This document shows positions 61,668-64,000 of a stretch of DNA of 64,000 bases, one piece after another. Source of the stretch: Phytomonas francai (Eukaryota > Euglenozoa > Kinetoplastea > Trypanosomatida > Trypanosomatidae). The stretch is from the NCBI GenBank assembly GCA_001766655.1, contig MJCC01000012.1:460915-524914 (forward strand), given 5' to 3'. The notes under the pieces were generated by a model. That model worked only from the letters and a program-made list of their open reading frames with translations, ran no database searches and was not told the origin of the DNA. A program made the position numbers and the translations under genes. How positions within the stretch are numbered: the first letter of the stretch is position 1; the number at the start of each line of letters is the position of its first letter.

Positions 61668-63641
61668 TCAGTGGTCCTCGTTGCTACCCTCGGCAGGCTT
61701 CGCGCGGGGCCCTTCGGGTGTCTCTTTCGGCACCACGTTGCCATCGATGTCGATGTCGTCGCACACGCGGGCGTTTGGCAGCAATAGGGTCAGCGGGATG
61801 ATCAGAAGCGGTGTGAGGATGTGGCCAAATACGACGAGCCACACGCCGTTTTTGAAGTCGCACGGCGGCTCACTTTTGATGGTCCACACGTACTCCATCA
61901 GGATGGCACCTATCGAGGAGCTGGTCGTCTGGCCGAGGTTGCCGAATCCGGCCAGGAGCGCATACACCATGCTCTCGGAGCCGCGCGGGCACAAGCGCGA
62001 CAGCAGTACCGCCATTGGCATCCATGAAAGCATGTAGCACACTGGTCCAATGATGGCGTCACCGCAGATATATATGGCGTGATCCGGAATGCCAATCGTT
62101 ACATTCCAGCGCTTAAGCATGATGATGTCAAAGACAGAGGCAGAAATCCATAGGAGCGTGGTTGCAATTAAGGCCAGACGGTAACTGCGCTTCGAGAAGA
62201 TATATTTGAACGCCGTGATACCGACTAGACCAGCCAGGTTGCCGATGATGCCCACAGCAAGAGTGTTATAGAAGGTTTTCGAGAAGTGCGGTCCGCCAGG
62301 CACGCAATCGTCTCCAGCGAGGTAGAAGCTGTCCAGCAAACCCGGTAGCTGGATGTAGAGCATCATATAAAGGAAAAGCATAACGTTGGCCTTCGCAATA
62401 ATGAGCGGCAGCGCCCAGAAGGACATCGCAGAGCACACCGCCGACACCACCACGCAGATAATAAGCAGCCCCTTCGTGTCTGCCATGATGTTGCCAATAG
62501 TCATGGTGATGACAGCGGCTGTCATGACAGCGCTGTATACGACAACCCTCTTGTTGCGCATGACGACATCCTTGTTGAGCTCGATAAGCCCACAGCAGCC
62601 GGTGATCGGCTCCGGCAGCAGAAGCTCCGGGCTCGCCTCGTGCGCATGCTGCTGGTCCGTGTGCGCGAGGCCCGTGGGCAGATCGTCAGCCAGCGCCAGT
62701 GCCTCACCGTCGCCGAACGGCTCCAGTTGCAGCGCCTTTCCCTGAACCCCATCGAGGCAGCCCTCTTCCTCCTCCTTACGGCATAGGGCTCTCGTCTTCT
62801 CGAGCTCCTGAAGTAGCTCCCTGTGCATAATGCGTGCATCCTCGAGGCGCTCCTCGCGGTTCGTCTTCTCGCCGTACAGGTTGAAGAGAAAGATCACAGA
62901 TGTGATGAACTGCAGCCCGGCAGAGATGAACACGCCGACTTGCGGGATATTGAGATCGGAAAGCGGGCCCTGGATGGCGGAGGCTACGAGAGAACCTATC
63001 ATGATGAACCACCAGACCCAGCTCACCAGCGCCGGCCCAGCCTTGGGAATCTTACGCATCAGACGACTGTAATGGCCTTCGGAGAGAACGTCCACATTGG
63101 CCTTGCCGTAGGAGCTCAGGAAGATGAAGGCGGCAGCAATGTTGCCAGACGACGGCTTGGCCGGCAGGAGGCCGTAGAGCAGCGCGAACACACTGCCCGC
63201 AACGCACGAGACAAACATGTACCAGCGCTTTGTGTAGCCGAGGAAGGCGAAGGTATCGCATATCACGGCGGTGAAGGCCTTGATGGACCAACCCGCCGTA
63301 TGAACGCTTGCGAGTCGCTGGTAGCGGACTGCATCGATGCCGAAGCGTTCTCGAAGCATAGGGTAGGAGCAGAACACGAAGATTTGATCCGCGATGCCCT
63401 TGCAAAGCAGGTAGGAGAGGGCGAGGCCGATGATGCAGGCGGGGCCGTACGCCTCGCAGGCCTCGCCGAAGATGGGAATGCGGTGTAGCACCGGCGCACG
63501 GTCGAAGAGGCGCTTCGCGCCGGGGTGGAGGGGAACGCCGGCGTCGTCCTCGGCGGCGCTGAAGGCGGGGGCGGGATGCCGATCCGGTTCCTCGGCGCTG
63601 TACGGGTGAGGCGTGTCCGCGTACCTCGCGTTCGGGTCCAT
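61668..63641 (-). CDS. Folate/biopterin transporter (BT1 family), 657 aa
   Basis: Members of the BT1 family (major facilitator superfamily) carry folate or biopterin across the plasma membrane; trypanosomatids cannot make pterins and have multigene families of these transporters. The ATG at 63641 begins MDPNARYADTPHPY, a polar N terminus typical of the family; the frame is open upstream to a TTG at 63932, but that sequence is low-complexity leader. Diagnostic segments are GPACIIGLALSYLLCKGIAD, RFGIDAVRYQRLAS, GWSIKAFTAVICDTFAFLGY and KRWYMFVSCVAGS in the first half. The second half has DSFYLAGDDCVPGGPHFSKT, IYICGDAIIGPVCYML and FGNLGQTTSSSIGAIL. About 12 membrane helices are visible, with a long charged loop in the middle and polar, acidic ends. 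Substrate (folate versus biopterin) cannot be told. A diverged 150-bp piece of a sister gene lies at 51968, so more copies exist or existed. Confidence 0.93.
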   Translation of the reverse strand: MDPNARYADTPHPYSAEEPDRHPAPAFSAAEDDAGVPLHPGAKRLFDRAPVLHRIPIFGEACEAYGPACIIGLALSYLLCKGIADQIFVFCSYPMLRERFGIDAVRYQRLASVHTAGWSIKAFTAVICDTFAFLGYTKRWYMFVSCVAGSVFALLYGLLPAKPSSGNIAAAFIFLSSYGKANVDVLSEGHYSRLMRKIPKAGPALVSWVWWFIMIGSLVASAIQGPLSDLNIPQVGVFISAGLQFITSVIFLFNLYGEKTNREERLEDARIMHRELLQELEKTRALCRKEEEEGCLDGVQGKALQLEPFGDGEALALADDLPTGLAHTDQQHAHEASPELLLPEPITGCCGLIELNKDVVMRNKRVVVYSAVMTAAVITMTIGNIMADTKGLLIICVVVSAVCSAMSFWALPLIIAKANVMLFLYMMLYIQLPGLLDSFYLAGDDCVPGGPHFSKTFYNTLAVGIIGNLAGLVGITAFKYIFSKRSYRLALIATTLLWISASVFDIIMLKRWNVTIGIPDHAIYICGDAIIGPVCYMLSWMPMAVLLSRLCPRGSESMVYALLAGFGNLGQTTSSSIGAILMEYVWTIKSEPPCDFKNGVWLVVFGHILTPLLIIPLTLLLPNARVCDDIDIDGNVVPKETPEGPRAKPAEGSNEDH

Positions 63642-64000
63642 CGTGAAGTGATTGGCTGCTCCTGGGGATTCACCTAAAACGGGGAGGTCCTCTTGGCGTG
63701 TCGACAGCAGCGGCGCGCAGCAGTCTCTTGTTGGCTTCCTGCTAGGTGGTTTCGCGGCTTCTGGTGTGCGTCGACGCTTTCTGTGTAGCGATGGACGGCA
63801 ATAGAGAAGTGTATTTGTATGTCTGTTGAGAGGCTTCGCTAGAGACAGTGTGGGGTGAGACGAGAAAGGGGGGGTACTGGATTGGCGGCGCACCCAGAGG
63901 AACAGCACTGCGGCTCCCCACCACGCTCGCAACGGCGCTTCGGGAGAGGACGGATTAACCGCCGTAAGCCCCGGAGGGGATGCGCGACAGTGGGAGGGGG
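63642..64000. other. 5' flank of the BT1 transporter gene
   Basis: Upstream leader of the transporter gene on the minus strand. It is pyrimidine-rich on that strand in part (around 63850-63880), as expected near a trans-splice acceptor. No other gene was seen before the window end. Confidence 0.55.

Noticed and set aside
1..64000. CRISPR arrays, bacterial operons or riboswitches
   Set aside because: The window is eukaryotic nuclear DNA; no regularly spaced direct repeats were seen.

Overview
The window is nuclear DNA of a trypanosomatid (Kinetoplastea). Protein content shows this: a receptor-type adenylate cyclase, an FLA1/GP72-like NHL-repeat flagellar glycoprotein pair, a folate/biopterin (BT1) transporter, a PTS1-bearing glycosomal glycerol-3-phosphate dehydrogenase fragment and remnants of GT108 (DUF1861) mannosyltransferase/phosphorylase genes. 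Long intronless ORFs lie head to tail on one strand, separated by AT-rich intergenic DNA. The GT108 remnants fit the Leishmaniinae and their monoxenous relatives better than African trypanosomes, but the genus cannot be settled from the window.

Layout. A plus-strand cluster runs from 294 to about 52.5 kb: a coiled-coil hypothetical, a CCCH zinc-finger protein, two FLA1-family membrane glycoproteins, an endonuclease G-like gene with several abnormalities, a broken hypothetical ORF, an ADCK2-type UbiB kinase-like protein, a hypothetical acidic protein, a receptor adenylate cyclase that lost its catalytic domain, a giant 6855-residue repeat surface protein, and the 3' end of a glycerol-3-phosphate dehydrogenase gene. 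A minus-strand cluster runs from 63.6 down to 53.4 kb: BT1 transporter, a DDAH-fold protein with apparently lost catalytic residues, and a coiled-coil protein. The clusters converge at 52.5-53.4 kb, a likely transcription termination zone. Genes in such clusters are normally co-transcribed and resolved by trans-splicing and polyadenylation, so no gene-level promoters are expected and none were seen.

The 8.7-15.6 kb stretch looks like a gene graveyard. It holds an endonuclease G with ACG where ATG is expected, a changed DRGH motif and an interrupted 3' end; a hypothetical ORF broken at a G run; two decayed GT108 copies on the strand opposite to the cluster; and about 2 kb of G/T-rich sequence full of homopolymer runs. 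A second disturbed place is 51.0-52.5 kb: a 940-base run of N, then a 150-bp piece of the BT1 transporter gene fused to a 5'-truncated glycerol-3-phosphate dehydrogenase gene.

The most unusual objects are the giant protein (about 47 repeats with a conserved Cys-Tyr motif, an EF-hand-like loop, and membrane segments near both ends), the possible 69-bp cis-intron (or insertion) in the endonuclease G gene, and a GC-rich 125-nt element at 60.9 kb with nested complementary stems that may be a structured RNA.
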